Positions 22,936-33,068 of a stretch of DNA of 64,000 bases are shown piece by piece; positions within the stretch are counted from its first letter, which is position 1; every line of letters starts with the position of its first letter. The DNA comes from Isochrysis galbana (taxonomy: Eukaryota > Haptophyta > Isochrysidales > Isochrysidaceae), in contig CM030939.1 in assembly GCA_018136815.1 (NCBI GenBank), positions 62,001 to 126,000 on the forward strand. Direction: 5' to 3'. The translations under genes and the position numbers were made by a program. The notes under the pieces are model-generated. The model was not told the DNA's origin. It did no database searches and saw only the letters and a list, made by a program, of their open reading frames with translations.

Positions 22936-23895
22936 TAAATTTTAAATTTTTAACAAATTTTTATGGGTCGCGGCGCAGCAAAGGAACGGGACTAGCGCGC
23001 ACACAAGACAGGACTCCCTGCCGCGGCGAGCGCAAGCACCCTTCCCCCTTATGCCACCCAGCTCTTCACTAGCTTACTACCTGCGCTAGCCGGAGCACCC
23101 CTCCCTCCACACTCAAACAGCCCCCCACGCCAGGATCCCGTTCTGGTCTCGCAGGCAAGGGGGCCTAATGGGAGGGAGAGGAGCAACTCCTCAAAGAGGA
23201 GCTTTGGGGAAGGAGATGTTTGAGTGGGGGCGCTATACCCTTGCGCTAGGCATGGGCAGCGACGCCGCCTCAAGACATGTCCTCCCTCTGGTCTGGAGTC
23301 GAAATTTTTGGTGTTTGGAACCGAGGGCGAGGGGGTTTGTGCTTCTTGGGTTGGTTGTAGTGGGATGAGGGAGTGGGAGAGGGAGTCTAGTGTTGAAAGA
23401 GGGCCCAAGGCAGGGCACTGAGTGATTGGTACTAGTGGCCCACAAGAGTGGGGTGAAGACGAGAATTGTGTCAACAAGTTGGAAAACAGAGGCATGGGGT
23501 GCTCTCCGTATGGGGTTGATGGTTGTGAAGTGCCCTCCCATGTTGGGTGCACTGATGGTAGAGGTTTCCACCATGGGGAGGGCAGCTGAGCTACCCTCCC
23601 ACATGAGGTGCTCTTGGGGTGGGAAGGTTTCCCACTGTAGGAGGGGGCCTCAAAGACCCCCTGCATGATGCGCAGAGCCATGGTGGCAACCTGTTCGGTG
23701 CCAGTGCTCGCCACCCCGCGCGCTTGCGCGGGTGTGGTTTGGATGGGTTGGATGGGCTCTGAGAGGGCTTTCTGACGAGCCGCCTCGGGCGGCGTGGGGC
23801 GTCCCAGGTGGGGCGCGGTGGCGAGGGTCGCCTGGGGCTCGGGAGCGGTCGCGGCACGCTCCATAGTTCAAACTATAACAATAGACAATAGTTTC
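22936..23895 (-). mobile_element. 960-bp ORF-bearing retroelement with 17-bp target duplication
   Basis: The segment is flanked by GACAGAATCTTATAAGA at 22919-22935 and 23896-23912, a 17-bp duplication typical of target-primed (LINE-type) insertion. On the minus strand it begins with AACTATTGTCTATTGTTATA, runs into an ATG with a 271-codon open frame, and ends with CGCCGCGACCCATAAAAATT and an A/T-rich tail. Related copies are at 62908 to the window end and, truncated, at 62213-62377 and 36605-36741. A diverged start lies near 47664. No reverse transcriptase is present, so it is probably non-autonomous or the 5' end of a larger element. Confidence 0.72.
23049..23864 (-). CDS. 271-aa protein of the short retroelement family
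   Basis: An intact frame starts MERAATAPEPQATLATAPH inside the element at 22936-23895. It is rich in Pro, Ser, Thr and His, with no recognised domain, no membrane segment and no clear metal-binding pattern. The N-terminal 70 residues are preserved in the copy at 62930 and in the truncated copy at 62235. The frame is therefore shared, but whether it is translated is unknown. It could be an ORF1-like protein or non-coding element sequence that happens to be open. Confidence 0.35.
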   Translation of the reverse strand: MERAATAPEPQATLATAPHLGRPTPPEAARQKALSEPIQPIQTTPAQARGVASTGTEQVATMALRIMQGVFEAPSYSGKPSHPKSTSCGRVAQLPSPWWKPLPSVHPTWEGTSQPSTPYGEHPMPLFSNLLTQFSSSPHSCGPLVPITQCPALGPLSTLDSLSHSLIPLQPTQEAQTPSPSVPNTKNFDSRPEGGHVLRRRRCPCLAQGYSAPTQTSPSPKLLFEELLLSLPLGPLACETRTGSWRGGLFECGGRGAPASAGSKLVKSWVA

Positions 23896-24028
23896 GACAG
23901 AATCTTATAAGAAATATGCACATTTTCGACGCCATTCAACACACAGGCCCACACGACACGTTTTCGCGCTCGTGCGAAATTGTGACAACGATACTACTTA
24001 GAAAATCATAAAACTACTTTTATGATTC

Positions 24029-24160
24029 TTGCGCCCTCGCCTCCGGCGGTCCCCCCCCCCCCCCCCCCCGCGCCCCGCCGCCGCGTGGCCTCCCCCCCCC
24101 CCTCCCCCCCCCCCCCCCCGCCACCGGCTTCCGCCACCCGTCGCTCTCCCACCGGCATGG
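24029..24160. repeat. Poly-C/poly-G low-complexity next to the copia insertion
   Basis: C-runs of 10-20 bases occur here; the minus strand reads as glycine runs. No separate gene is supported. Confidence 0.7.
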
Positions 24161-24165
24161 CTGCC

Positions 24166-24777
24166 TATCACAGAGTGCCGTCATCTGCCAACACAACCCA
24201 TTGGTCCTTACCGATAGAATCGGCTTTACCGATAACTTTGTCTGCCAGATTCCTTTTCATCAAGTCATCAGCCTCTTTCATCATGTGCACCACCTTCTGG
24301 ACTCTTCTCTACATTATCATCTGCAGTCGATGCACATCGAGTTCTTGGGGTTCCTGAGTCATTTGCACATCGACTTCTAGACCTCGCCTTCATCTTGGGG
24401 ATCTCAGCTCACTCTAGATCGACTTAGTGCACCTAAGGAATCTCACCTTCATCAACACTCACGACGCTTCATCGGCTCATACTAAGGCAATACTCGCCGA
24501 TTCCCTAAATCCTTGATTCCTTCTTTGTTCCCTCGCACGCCTTCCTGTTTGTCTCAGAGTATTATCCAAAGAACCGTGGTGGGGTATATGTAAGGGTTTG
24601 TGCGTGTGTGATCGTTGTAGAATCACCGTGCCCCAGGGGTATCTTGAGTTCCCCAGTGCCCCCAGGTGTCCCAGGTTCTGACCTCTCTCACCCAGTACCA
24701 CTGTCTCTCTCACTGTCTGTCATGACCCTCCTGCTTTTTGTTGCCGCCCTGGCTGCTTCCTGGCATCCAGCGCGATA
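24166..24777 (+). repeat. 5' LTR of the copia element
   Basis: 612 bp, opening TATCACAGAGTGCCG and closing CATCCAGCGCGATA. It is preceded by the target duplication CTGCC. Confidence 0.93.
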
Positions 24778-25266
24778 TGGAGCTCCCACCCAGGTGTGTG
24801 CCACTGCCATGCCTCTGCCCATGCCTGCCTGCCTGTCCCTGCCAGACTCGCACTCGCTCGTCGCACTCGACGAGCCTCGAACTGCAGCATGCGCACCTCA
24901 CCGCAAGCGAGCGTCATCCCATTGCACCAAGGGGGAGACCTTGGGGGCAGTGGGATGGGCCCTCTTCCTCCCCTGCCCCTTCTGTCTGCCTCAGGGTGAG
25001 CCCTCTGCAAAAATCTGCGATGAACTCGTGTCGAAGAACGCCGTCACCGGCGTCTTTTCACCAAAACGCCCAAGCGCATCGCCTTATCGTCCCACTCTTC
25101 CTTTCTTACATCTCCACCCCAAGGCCCTTTGGCATGGAGGAGGTGTTTCCTCTCCCTCTATCCTTTCCCTTATGTCTCAGGTCTCTAGCTTTGGTGAAAA
25201 TCTCTCCCCCATCATAAACACGCAAGAGGAATCTCGCGGTTTCCTAAACCTCTCTCCTACGCGCGT

Positions 25267-28200
25267 TTGCACGCAATTCTCACTCTCACTTCAGCCACCA
25301 CCCCTCACTCCCCCCTTCTGGGATGGGGTGGACTTCTCTTCTCTGATAAATGGTTGCAGGCCCTCCTTGACCAGCTGTCATTCTATGGAGCCCTCCATTC
25401 TGTCCCATCTGGACCTCTACACTCATCACGTGCCGCTCGTCGCGCCGCCACTCGCCGCCGCCGCCACTCACGTGCTATCTACTCCTCCATCTCCTATGTT
25501 GGAGTTTTGGGACTTCTCTTCTCTGATACATGGTTGCAGGCCCTTCTTGACCAGCTGTCATTCTATGGAGCCCTCCATTCTGTCCCATCTGGACCTCTAC
25601 ACTCATCACGTGCCGCTCGTCGGGCCGCCACTCGCCGCCGCCGCCACTCACGTGCTATCTACTCCTCCATCTCCTATGTTGGAAATTTTATGGAGTCCCT
25701 CCATCACCTCCTTGGTTGCTGCCACTTGGCTTTCTCGCTCCTGCGACACCTACCCACTTCTGCTGTTTGTGCCTCATTTGTTGCCGCCGAAGACTTGCAC
25801 ATTCGGAGCAATGCTTGGCTTGTCGCCTTGCTCACAACTTCTACGGTTGTGCGCCATACAGCCGGTCGCATCCTATCACTCTTCCTCTACGAGGCTTACT
25901 ACTCACTCAGCTCTTGGGCTACCTCTCTTCTCTCGGCATCTTTCTCTCTCTACCTCCGTGCCAGAACCCTCTTCACTTGGGCAACCAAGCACTTGACGTA
26001 CAATCAATGCTGCGCCACAGACGAGGGGGGCGAAGATGATGCTCCTCTAGTTCTCCCACTCAAGAAGAAGAAGTCCGGCTACGCGGCTTTTCTAGCCCGT
26101 GAACACCATCGGAACCTTTTGGAATCCAAACGCCTTCACGCTCGCGCCAAGTCCACCTATCTTGTCAGGTCGCACACTTCAATTCGGTCCTCAGCGCTTC
26201 GGCCCTCCTTCATGGTGCTTCTCTTACTTCTATCCCAGCTACCCACCTTCGTTTGTGCGCCAGCAACTTCAGAGGCTTCCACTTTGCCCACCTTCTCCGG
26301 CGAGAGGTCTGAATACATGGAGTGGGCCATCCTCTTCTCCGGCTATGTTGCATGGAAACTCACAGATGCCATCCACCTTCTTGAAGATGATGTTACCCGC
26401 CCGGATGAGGATGGGGAGAAGCAACGGTCCTATGACACTCTCAATGCCCGACTGTATGGCCTACTTCTCCAAGCCCTCCCAGCATCCTTGCGTGTATCTG
26501 TCTTTCATGGCCATGCAAACGATGGCGTGGGCGCCTTACGCTACCTGCGTGCCACCTTCGCTGCCAAGAAAGATGATGCTGCCGATTATGCTCACTACCT
26601 TGGCATGGCACAGACACATGTGATTGATGCTAGGGCCGGCCTCGATCTTGCTGATCTACGCCGCCAATATGACAACATCAATATGGCCGTCGCGGGCATT
26701 AAGCGCACGGGCAAACCTCCCCCGGACGATGCCACCCTCATTGCTTTCTTTGATCATTCACTCCCCTTGGCCTACTCACAACTCCGGCAATTTGTACGCG
26801 GCAGGCGGCTAACCTCCTTTGTTGACCATTATGAAGAATATGTCAGTCAAACTCGTGCGGAACTCTCGGCTCAACGCCCTGCTGCACATGCTTTCGCCGT
26901 CACCGCACCTAAATCCTCATCCAAAGGGAAAGGTCGGCCGTCAAGCGAGCGTCCTCCGCCGAAGGGTGAGCCCATTTGCCTCCGTTGTTTGGGCTCACAC
27001 AATCGGCCGTTTTGCAAACAACCCACAACCAAGTGCCGCGGGTGCGGGGCTGATCATCATGCAGACATATGCCCCCGCTTATCAACGTCTACGACCTCCG
27101 GCACTCGTTCTCGGCTCACACGACGTGCACTCGAATTACTCGATCGTGATGCCTCTCGTGTTGCGGCTGTGCCTGCCTCAACCTCATCATCAACCTACGC
27201 CCAGGCTGCTGCAACTACCCCTACACCTACTGTAACTAATCCACCTGAAGCATCACAGGCGCCACACCAGCCGCCTTCTACAAGTGGCACCCCTCTCATG
27301 GCCTATACCCAGGCCCATGCCGCGGCTTCTGCCATCGCATCAGATCAAAATGATGCTAATGGTGCCATCCAAGCCTACACCGCTAGCATGCGAACCTTTG
27401 GCTATGCCCTTTGTGCCAAAGGTCCCTTGCCTCTCCTTGCGACCGAGACTAAGACGCCGATTGAGGAAGAAGCTCTTGTTGACTCCATGGCTACGTTTTG
27501 GGTTGTTGACCGCCTTGACCGCCTGTGGCGCGTCACGGATGCCCACCCTCGCCTAGGTGTTGACACTGCTGCTGGTCCCGTTGTCGCCCAGGCAGTTGGG
27601 ATTGCTTTGGTGTACCTCCTTGTCGGCGACACTTGGGAATGCTACGAGATTCCAAACGTCCTTGTCTTGGCTGAGTGCAATACTGTGCTGTATTCTACAC
27701 GGGTTATGCGAGATCTTTTTGGTTTCCGCCATGACCTCGATGCAGGCTACATCCATGTTCCTGGCGCTCATCCCATACGTGTCCACGATGACTCAGCCGC
27801 ATTTCGCATCCCAGTGCGATTCGTGGCACCTTCTGACACCCGTCCTCACTCTGTCCGCTGCCCACTTCGCCCCTCCGCGGCCTCTGCTTCGGCAGCTGCT
27901 ACTGTGGTGCATGGAGACCTTGCCTCACACGCTCTGCTCTATCGACGCCTCGGTTTTCCTTACGCTGATCAATGGTCGCTTGTGCCCACCGCCACCGTTG
28001 GCCACAACCTGTCTCGCCACCGCCCCCCGACTGGCCTCCCCATGCCGGAAGCAGTTGTCCGTGGTCGCATGCGCGCCGCCCCCTTCTCCCGCCTCCCAAC
28101 TTCCCTTGACGCCCAACCGCCTCCCGGAGCCATGGTCTACATGGACTTTGCCGGCCCGCTTTTGGAGAGCATCCTCTTCAAGTACACATGCTACTGCGGT

Positions 28201-30948
28201 ACTGTGGATGCTGGTAGCGGCTTCACCCGGGTATGGCCCGCGCGAGCCATGACCGCCGAGGTCGCAGCCTCAGCTCTAGGCCAATTCATTGCAGACGTCG
28301 CCGCTCATCTTCGCTCCCTTGACGGCACATACAAGCCCTCCATTGTGCGATCCGACAAGGGAAGCGCTTTCCTCTCCTATCACTTCCGAGACTTCCTTGC
28401 TCACCGTCGTATCCGTGCAAGCTACTCATCGGAATACACGCCGCAACAAAACTCACATGTGGAACGTATGTGGGGCGTCACCTTTGGTACAGCCCGCGTC
28501 CTTCTTGCTGCTGCTGGTCTGCCTCCGTCCTTTCATCCCTTTGCCATGCAGACAGCGGTTTGGATCACCAACAGGCTTCCACGACCTTCTCGCCGGAACT
28601 TGTCGCCTTATCAACTCCTCACTGGGCATCCCCCTGACATCCGTTGTCTCTATGCTTTTGGTTGCCTTTGTGCCGTCGTTGCCCCCGTGCCGCGACGTGT
28701 TGGCGATCGCCACTTCGCCGACAGAGGTTGGTATGGCCTCTACATGGGGCCTTCTGAGGAGAGCCCTGGCCATGTTGTCTACTTACTCGACTCCAAACGT
28801 GTCATTGTTGCAGCCAAGATCCGCGTATGGGAGGACCAGTTCCCAGGCCTCAAGGATGAGCCTAGACCCAACTGGCTTGAGAATGACGACGATCCAGCTG
28901 CATTTGCACCTGCCCCCTCCCCTGCCCCCGTTCCAACTCCTGTACCTGCACCTACTGCAGCACCATCTGCAATTCGTCGCTCCCCACGCCTCCTTGAGCT
29001 CGAGCACCAACGTCATGGTATAAATACTACTTCTGCTCATATTCCTTCAATGCAGAATACCTCTATGGCTCAGGCTGCAGCTGTGTTTGGTCTTGGAGCT
29101 GCAGCGGCAGGGTTCGATTCTCGATCTGACCCTTTATGTTTTGCTTTTACCTCCGACCTGCTCACTACCGGCGACAGCTGTCCACCTTTTGCTCACGCCG
29201 GTAGCGACCATTCACCCTTCGCCCAAGCCGTCACCGTTGTTGCCGACATGGGGGATGTGACGGTCCCCAAGACGTACCGTCAAGCGCTTCAGTCCACCCA
29301 TGCCGACTATTGGCGCGTGGCCATCAACAAGGAGCTCGGCGGCCTCATGGCACTTCGCACTTGGGAGTGCGTTCCCGAGGACGCCATGCCCGAGGGCGCC
29401 AATCTTATGCATTGCCATTTTGTCTTCGCCGTCAAACGCAAGGCCGACGGCTCCATCGAGAAATTCAAGGCCCGCCTCGTCGCCGACGGCAATACTCAAC
29501 GATACGGAGTCGATTTCGACCGCATCTTCTCTACCGTGGTCAAAACGGTTACCATCCGTCTCGTGCTTGCCATCGCTGCCGCTCGTGACTACAACTTGTC
29601 CTCCATCGACGTCCGCCAAGCTTATCTGCAAGCCACTCTTCCACAGCCCCTCTTCATGCGCATGCCACCTGGCCTCCCGCCTCGTGACTGTCGCGGGGTT
29701 CGTCTCGTGTGCAAATTATTGCGCTCTATCTATGGCCTCCGTCAAGCTGGGCGCGAATGGGCCGAGCTTCTCACCTCCTTCCTCCTGAAGTGGGGCTTCA
29801 CGCGCTCTACTATCGATGTCTGTCTCTACATCTTCATCAGCGGCTCGTCTTTGCTTTGGGTGCTGGTGTACGTGGACGACGCCCTCATCGTCGACAATGA
29901 CTCCGGCCTCCGCGCTCGTTTTGTTCACGATCTCGGCGATAGGTTCCCCATTGAAGACAAGGGCGAACTCTCGTGGATCCTCAATGTTGCCGTGGCTCGT
30001 GACCGTCCGCGTCGGATCCTCACCTTATCTCAGAGTCTTTACGTCTCAGATCTCCTTCAACGGCATGATGCTTTCCTATCTAGCACTACCACACGCACCT
30101 TCAAATCCCCTCTCGGCGCCCTCCACCTCGATCCATCTGATTCACCCACGCCTGGCTCTGTTGCTTTTGACTCCATGGCCTCCAAGCGCGACACCTATAT
30201 GGCCATCGTTGGGGGCCTCCTCTGGCTTGCCAACATGTCTAGGCCAGATCTCGCATATGCAGCCTCGCAGCTCTCACGCTTCATGACCAACCCTGGTCCT
30301 ACGCACTTCGCCGCTGCCGTCCGCGTCCTTTGCTACGTGCGTGACTCCTCCACCTGCGCTCTGCTCTTTCGCCCGGATACCTTGCTGCCCTTTCTAGTCC
30401 ATGTCGACTCAAATTGGGAATCTCGCTTCTCTTGTACGGGCGCCATCTTCTTTCTGTACGGCTGTCCTGTCCACTGGTTCTCCAAGACCCAACGCTCCGT
30501 CTCGTTGTCGAGCGCCGAGGCCGAGTACTTCGGTGCCATGCTTGCTGCCCGCGACATCCTCTTCATCCGGGATTTGCTTGTCGACCTATCTCTCCCGCCG
30601 GATGGCCCTACCCTTCTGTGCTCCGACTCCAAGTCTGCCATCAACATGTCCCTTGACCCCGTTGCCTTCAAAAAGACCAAGCACATAATGCGCGCCGCCG
30701 CTTTCCTCCGCGATCTCGTTGCAAAGCGCGCCCTCGCTATGCGACATGTCCCCGGTAACCTTATGCTTGCTGACATCCTCACCAAGCCCCTTGGGCCCGC
30801 TCCCTTCTGCCGTCTCCTATCCCTTCTAAACGACTGCGCGTCCATCATTGCACAAAGTCTGACGAGTTCAAATTCAAGTTCCGCCGAAGAAGCTACGGCA
30901 GGAACAACGTCTGCCTCTAAGACTGCCTCTGACGAAAAGCTCCAGTGA
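25267..30948 (+). CDS. Copia Gag-Pol open frame
   Basis: A single long frame (up to about 1893 codons; true start uncertain) holds the expected parts in copia order. These are a Gag region, a CCHC-like knuckle cluster (about 26978-27072, CLRCLGSH and CRGCGADHHADIC), a protease-type DSMAT near 27480, integrase (about 28130-28480), reverse transcriptase (about 29270-29900, with YVDD at 29869-29880) and RNase H (about 30390-30800, SSAEAEYFGA). The frame looks whole. The first 400 or so bases include a 180-bp in-frame tandem duplication. Confidence 0.93.
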   Translation: MHAILTLTSATTPHSPLLGWGGLLFSDKWLQALLDQLSFYGALHSVPSGPLHSSRAARRAATRRRRHSRAIYSSISYVGVLGLLFSDTWLQALLDQLSFYGALHSVPSGPLHSSRAARRAATRRRRHSRAIYSSISYVGNFMESLHHLLGCCHLAFSLLRHLPTSAVCASFVAAEDLHIRSNAWLVALLTTSTVVRHTAGRILSLFLYEAYYSLSSWATSLLSASFSLYLRARTLFTWATKHLTYNQCCATDEGGEDDAPLVLPLKKKKSGYAAFLAREHHRNLLESKRLHARAKSTYLVRSHTSIRSSALRPSFMVLLLLLSQLPTFVCAPATSEASTLPTFSGERSEYMEWAILFSGYVAWKLTDAIHLLEDDVTRPDEDGEKQRSYDTLNARLYGLLLQALPASLRVSVFHGHANDGVGALRYLRATFAAKKDDAADYAHYLGMAQTHVIDARAGLDLADLRRQYDNINMAVAGIKRTGKPPPDDATLIAFFDHSLPLAYSQLRQFVRGRRLTSFVDHYEEYVSQTRAELSAQRPAAHAFAVTAPKSSSKGKGRPSSERPPPKGEPICLRCLGSHNRPFCKQPTTKCRGCGADHHADICPRLSTSTTSGTRSRLTRRALELLDRDASRVAAVPASTSSSTYAQAAATTPTPTVTNPPEASQAPHQPPSTSGTPLMAYTQAHAAASAIASDQNDANGAIQAYTASMRTFGYALCAKGPLPLLATETKTPIEEEALVDSMATFWVVDRLDRLWRVTDAHPRLGVDTAAGPVVAQAVGIALVYLLVGDTWECYEIPNVLVLAECNTVLYSTRVMRDLFGFRHDLDAGYIHVPGAHPIRVHDDSAAFRIPVRFVAPSDTRPHSVRCPLRPSAASASAAATVVHGDLASHALLYRRLGFPYADQWSLVPTATVGHNLSRHRPPTGLPMPEAVVRGRMRAAPFSRLPTSLDAQPPPGAMVYMDFAGPLLESILFKYTCYCGTVDAGSGFTRVWPARAMTAEVAASALGQFIADVAAHLRSLDGTYKPSIVRSDKGSAFLSYHFRDFLAHRRIRASYSSEYTPQQNSHVERMWGVTFGTARVLLAAAGLPPSFHPFAMQTAVWITNRLPRPSRRNLSPYQLLTGHPPDIRCLYAFGCLCAVVAPVPRRVGDRHFADRGWYGLYMGPSEESPGHVVYLLDSKRVIVAAKIRVWEDQFPGLKDEPRPNWLENDDDPAAFAPAPSPAPVPTPVPAPTAAPSAIRRSPRLLELEHQRHGINTTSAHIPSMQNTSMAQAAAVFGLGAAAAGFDSRSDPLCFAFTSDLLTTGDSCPPFAHAGSDHSPFAQAVTVVADMGDVTVPKTYRQALQSTHADYWRVAINKELGGLMALRTWECVPEDAMPEGANLMHCHFVFAVKRKADGSIEKFKARLVADGNTQRYGVDFDRIFSTVVKTVTIRLVLAIAAARDYNLSSIDVRQAYLQATLPQPLFMRMPPGLPPRDCRGVRLVCKLLRSIYGLRQAGREWAELLTSFLLKWGFTRSTIDVCLYIFISGSSLLWVLVYVDDALIVDNDSGLRARFVHDLGDRFPIEDKGELSWILNVAVARDRPRRILTLSQSLYVSDLLQRHDAFLSSTTTRTFKSPLGALHLDPSDSPTPGSVAFDSMASKRDTYMAIVGGLLWLANMSRPDLAYAASQLSRFMTNPGPTHFAAAVRVLCYVRDSSTCALLFRPDTLLPFLVHVDSNWESRFSCTGAIFFLYGCPVHWFSKTQRSVSLSSAEAEYFGAMLAARDILFIRDLLVDLSLPPDGPTLLCSDSKSAINMSLDPVAFKKTKHIMRAAAFLRDLVAKRALAMRHVPGNLMLADILTKPLGPAPFCRLLSLLNDCASIIAQSLTSSNSSSAEEATAGTTSASKTASDEKLQ
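25331..25690 (+). repeat. 180-bp tandem duplication inside the copia element
   Basis: GACTTCTCTTCTCTGATA starts at 25331 and again at 25511. The two 180-bp units differ at only a few positions, and the unit length keeps the reading frame. Confidence 0.9.
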
Positions 30949-31054
30949 CATATACCACTCCGAGTATTACGACTGTCATGCAAGGCATTCTCCATTCTTC
31001 TACCCTTATCCTCTGTATCTAAGCCTCACCCTCCGTGCTCGCCTTATGGGGGGG

Positions 31055-31666
31055 TATCACAGAGTGCCGTCATCTGCCAACACAACCCATTGGTCCTTAC
31101 CGATAGAATCGGCTTTACCGATAACTTTGTCTGCCAGATTCCTTTTCATCAAGTCATCAGCCTCTTTCATCATGTGCACCACCTTCTGGACTCTTCTCTA
31201 CATTATCATCTGCAGTCGATGCACATCGAGTTCTTGGGGTTCCTGAGTCATTTGCACATCGACTTCTAGACCTCGCCTTCATCTTGGGGATCTCAGCTCA
31301 CTCTAGATCGACTTAGTGCACCTAAGGAATCTCACCTTCATCAACACTCACGACGCTTCATCGGCTCATACTAAGGCAATACTCGCCGATTCCCTAAATC
31401 CTTGATTCCTTCTTTGTTCCCTCGCACGCCTTCCTGTTTGTCTCAGAGTATTATCCAAAGAACCGTGGTGGGGTATATGTAAGGGTTTGTGCGTGTGTGA
31501 TCGTTGTAGAATCACCGTGCCCCAGGGGTATCTTGAGTTCCCCAGTGCCCCCAGGTGTCCCAGGTTCTGACCTCTCTCACCCAGTACCACTGTCTCTCTC
31601 ACTGTCTGTCATGACCCTCCTGCTTTTTGTTGCCGCCCTGGCTGCTTCCTGGCATCCAGCGCGATA
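31055..31666 (+). repeat. 3' LTR of the copia element
   Basis: 612 bp, same ends as the 5' LTR and no difference noticed by eye. It is followed by the target duplication CTGCC. Confidence 0.93.
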
Positions 31667-31671
31667 CTGCC

Positions 31672-32143
31672 GCGTCCATGTCGCCGGTGCGCGTGCTCCG
31701 CCTCCTCCTCGCGCCTGTGCCCGTATGTAATCCCACAACTCCATCATCTCCATCCACCATCTGCAACACTCATCGAACTTGCTGACGACGTCACCCTTGC
31801 TCGCTGCTGCGTACGTCTTCTCCAGGTTCTTCCCCAGCATGGCAGCCCTGAGTTGACCGGGGCCCCTGCGTGCTAGAGAGAGCATGCTCTTTATGCAGCG
31901 CCCCAAATCGTAGACAGCCACTGCAGCTTCATAGCAGCACTCCCTACCGTCAACCACACACCTCAGCTTCAATTTGCCCTCAGCATCGTAGACACACCAT
32001 TTCTCCACTACCTCAACGTGCGCTTGCGTTGTCGCGAGCACTGAGAGTGGAAGATCCTCTGTGCCGTAGATGCTCTCGTGCATGAACTGCAGGTCGTCCC
32101 GGCTGAATTTACCGAGGCACTCGCCCTTCATGGGGCACTTCAT
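31672..32143 (-). CDS. Transposase-like N-terminal fragment, interrupted by the copia insertion
   Basis: The minus-strand frame begins MKCPMKGECLGKF at 32143 and stays open to the copia 3' LTR. It has Cys-rich starts (CPMKGEC, CCYEA, CCRWW) and the pattern DAEGKLKLRCVVDGRECC followed by LSLARRGPG. A comparable pattern (MVDGEFRFAIGRTAVC, then CRAVAKGEVVW) occurs in the minus-strand frame at 37677-38375. The two are probably members of one element-encoded family, perhaps the N-terminal part of a DDE-type transposase. I do not recognise the exact family. The copia element sits at its downstream edge. Confidence 0.4.
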
Positions 32144-32240
32144 CGAGCACGCCCATAGTGAGTGACCGGGCTAATGCTAATCATAGATGGGGTAACAGCT
32201 TATCAGCTCTCAAGGTTATGGAGCTATCACTAATATCAGC

Positions 32241-33052
32241 TTCGTTTTGCTGACGATCCAACATGTCGCTTTTGCGGCATAGCACCCGAGAGTTCCACGC
32301 ATTTAGCCTCCTGTATCGCGACGGAGCCCGTTTTCGAATTCATAGAAGGACTTTTAGGGATTAACCTTAGGCCGGGATCTGAAGTAGCCCAGCGTCTTTT
32401 CTGCTATCAAGTGGATAGACCGCATCCCTCCTCGGGATACTTAGGTATCCTGGCATGGAGGTATATTCTAACGGACTTCTATAACATACAATACTGTAAC
32501 GCGGACGGGAGGTCCGCTAAGTCGATCTTAAGAGCGATCCTTGCGAGATACCACTTACTAGTAACGGCGAAAGTCGGATTCTTTCAGCGACTAAAGAAAC
32601 AACGAGAAAATATGGGGCTACACGCCCCGAGCAACAAACATATTAAGAAAATGATAAGCCCTCTCTACGCGGTGGATAAAGACTTCAACCTAGAAATATC
32701 GGAAGACCTCCGGCAGGCGGCGGGAGGTCTAGATATGCGCAACATCGCCTAGAGTAGTTTAACCTCTCTTAATAGAGACCCCAGCGGACAGCAAGAGGGA
32801 CGCTAGGGGATATAAGAGAAGGAAATTCAAGCCGAGCCGGAGCAAAGGAGAAGCCATAGTCTCCCGCCCCCTTCTCTCCAACCCCTGGCCGAAGCAGCGC
32901 GCGCGGTCTCCCCGGAACCAGCTTCTCCGCTAAAGAGGGAACTGGGGAAGGGGAAGGGGGTTGTTAGGGGTTAAGGGTGGGCGGTAGGGAGGTCCACAAG
33001 CACACTGCCTCATGTCGCACACGTAGCGGAGATTTTTAAGAAGATTTTTTTT
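32241..33052 (+). mobile_element. 5'-truncated LINE with 16-bp target duplication
   Basis: Flanked by TATCACTAATATCAGC at 32225-32240 and 33053-33068. It encodes the C-terminal part of a LINE protein, open from about 32318 to the stop at 32752. About 300 bp of 3' UTR follow, ending GCGGAGATTTTTAAGAAG and a T-run. The 3' UTR is found inverted at 36745-37047, and the protein block is repeated at 50726-51830, 57047-57636 and 37050-37135. Target duplication, 5' truncation and a fixed 3' end are all typical of non-LTR retrotransposition. Confidence 0.82.
32318..32752 (+). pseudogene. LINE protein C-terminal fragment
   Basis: The frame reads TEPVFEFIEGLLGINLRPGS, then SSGYLGILAWRYILTDFYNI and a basic helical end finishing GGLDMRNIA. 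The block WRYILTDFY recurs in the LINE copies at 50.7-51.8 kb and 57.2-57.6 kb. It is truncated at its 5' end by incomplete reverse transcription, so it is not expected to work alone. Confidence 0.6.
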
Positions 33053-33068
33053 TATCACTAATATCAGC

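Larger units (their letters stand above)
24166..31666 (+). mobile_element. Ty1/copia LTR retrotransposon, looks whole
   Basis: A 7501-bp element on the plus strand is flanked by the 5-bp target duplication CTGCC (24161-24165 and 31667-31671). Two 612-bp LTRs, at 24166-24777 and 31055-31666, look identical by eye, so insertion was recent. The LTR ends are TATCAC and GCGATA, a short inverted repeat in place of the usual TG/CA. A candidate primer-binding site starts TGGAGCTCCCACCC directly after the 5' LTR. A G-run (ATGGGGGGG, about 31046-31054) before the 3' LTR is the likely polypurine tract. One long Gag-Pol frame lies between. The order integrase, then reverse transcriptase, then RNase H places it in Ty1/copia. 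Confidence 0.95.
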
